Source of the DNA: Scylla paramamosain
Lineage: Eukaryota > Arthropoda > Malacostraca > Decapoda > Portunidae
Reading direction: 5' to 3'
Length of the DNA: 64,000 nt
Assembly (NCBI RefSeq): GCF_035594125.1
Contig: NC_087167.1
Coordinates: forward strand, 1,251,001 to 1,315,000
The notes under the pieces were generated by a model. The model was given only the letters and a program-made list of their open reading frames with translations. It did no database searches and was not told the DNA's origin. The position numbers and the translations under genes are program-made. Positions 62,717 through 64,000 of this stretch are shown one piece after another. How positions within the stretch are numbered: the stretch's first letter is position 1; each line of letters begins with the position of its first letter.

Positions 62717-63160
62717 ACCAGAAGGCAAGTGAGGAAAACACATAACGAACAACGCTGGACCCTGGGGCCTGGGTCAGTGGGGTCAGTGTCTTGGCCACGT
62801 CACAAACAGCGCCAGATATCTGGGTCAGTGGGGTCAGTGCCATGGGTACGAAACGAACAACGCCAGACGCACTATTCTGAGTCAGTGGGGGTCAGTTCCC
62901 CCTTATTTTAAATTCATTATTTGAAATACCATCCCTCTCATTTTTTTTCACTTAACTTTAATTTTTGGTAGGTGGGGTCTCATCCAAGTTTGTTTTGTAT
63001 ACCCACGTTTTTTGTGATTTGTTTTTCCTTCTTTTATTTTTACCTTTTTTGTTTTTAATATCAATATTTTAACCAGTAATCATTGTTGTTTTTAAATTTT
63101 TACAGCGGCGCCGTATGACAGCGATGTTGCGGCACCAAACACTAAACTAATCAGTCAAAT
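62717..63160 (+). mobile_element. 3' UTR copy of the RNase H-bearing LINE family
   Basis: Three tandem motif units, late 3' UTR, GCGGCGCCGTATGACAGCG block and decayed tail (ACTAATCAGTCAAAT). Confidence 0.7.
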
Positions 63161-63274
63161 ACATTTGTTTCTCTCTCCATTACATTTTCTGTTCCTCAAA
63201 TTGCGCATAACTCCATCGCAATTCTATTTATTTCACCAGATGCTTTGCAGGTTCTCCGGGCTGTTTAAGTAATG

Positions 63275-63529
<255 letters not shown>

Positions 63530-63853
63530 TTAGCTATAGAAATCTTAAACGAAACTACGCTGCAAAAATTACTGCCTTAAAAGCTGTAAGTAATTATAGA
63601 AAGAAAAAAAAATAGAAAATAGCAGTTAGGGAGTGGGTTCATTTATGCATTCGTAGGAAAAGGGGAATCACTGTAAAGAATTCCTCCATCATTAGGTATC
63701 AGTTATTACATTGGTTAACAATATATTACTACTGTCAATAAAATGAAAGCATAGTTTAATTTTTGCACGCTTGATTTTATTGTATTATCTGTTGACGTGC
63801 AAATCATTGTTATTGACATCATCATTGGGTAATCGTGCAGACTTAATACGCAG

Positions 63854-63902
63854 ACTCTCTCTCTCTCTCTCTCTCTCCCCAGTATGTTTTGTGTAGCCAG
63901 CT

Positions 63903-63986
<84 letters not shown>
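63854..63986. repeat. (CT)n microsatellite, two blocks
   Basis: Short block at 63854-63878 and a long block at 63902-63986 near the right edge of the window. Confidence 0.95.
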
Positions 63987-63990
<4 letters not shown>

Positions 63991-64000
63991 CAACCCGCTT

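Overview
The window is nuclear DNA from an animal with large, AT-rich, repeat-loaded introns. Long (TA)n, (CA)n and (GA)n tracts, arthropod-type TTAGG/CCTAA telomeric units, decaying mariner and LINE copies and the receptor family present together point to a crustacean, most likely a decapod. The species is not determined.

The gene content is a head-to-tail array of six paralogous ionotropic receptors (IRs, divergent iGluR-like chemoreceptor family), all on the minus strand. I call them IR-A to IR-F from left to right: IR-A 1-5649 (3' end lies outside the window), IR-B 7447-15735, IR-C 18942-25415, IR-D 29170-37715, IR-E 39811-48232, IR-F 50689-59810. The five complete genes each have 11 coding exons with the same intron phases (1,0,0,2,2,0,0,2,2,0), giving proteins of 644, 644, 648, 665 and 659 residues. 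Each protein has a signal peptide, a short N-terminal region, a split ligand-binding domain (S1/S2), M1, a pore loop plus M3 with a YRSNLTA core, and an M4 exon carrying HMQGP. The residue aligning with the glutamate-binding arginine is Met or Leu, so these are not expected to be glutamate receptors. By sequence, A and B form one pair, D and E another, C is intermediate and F is the outlier.

Shared non-coding structure supports repeated segmental duplication. Genes A to E carry a similar upstream module (two inverted CCAAT boxes beside a CATGCG motif). A, B and D have a 5' leader intron filled by (GA)n. B and C share a mariner remnant just past their 3' ends. D and E share a nearly identical 222-bp tract that crosses an exon-intron border, which looks like gene conversion. 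Unusual splicing signals include GC-AG introns (leader intron of A and B, intron 8 of B and C) and an apparent GA donor in IR-C that may have damaged that gene.

The rest is introns and 1-4 kb spacers filled with microsatellites and retroelement debris: 3' ends of one RNase H-bearing LINE family (all eleven recognised pieces in plus orientation, antisense to the receptors), CR1/L2-like and RTE-like LINE pieces, LINE ORF1 pieces (one RRM-like), a possible gypsy gag relic, a tRNA-derived SINE, two foldback structures and an interstitial telomeric repeat. I saw no rRNA gene, intact tRNA gene, CRISPR array or intact autonomous transposon. Nothing here looks like a wholly new system; the most interesting signals concern splicing and co-regulation of a chemoreceptor array.
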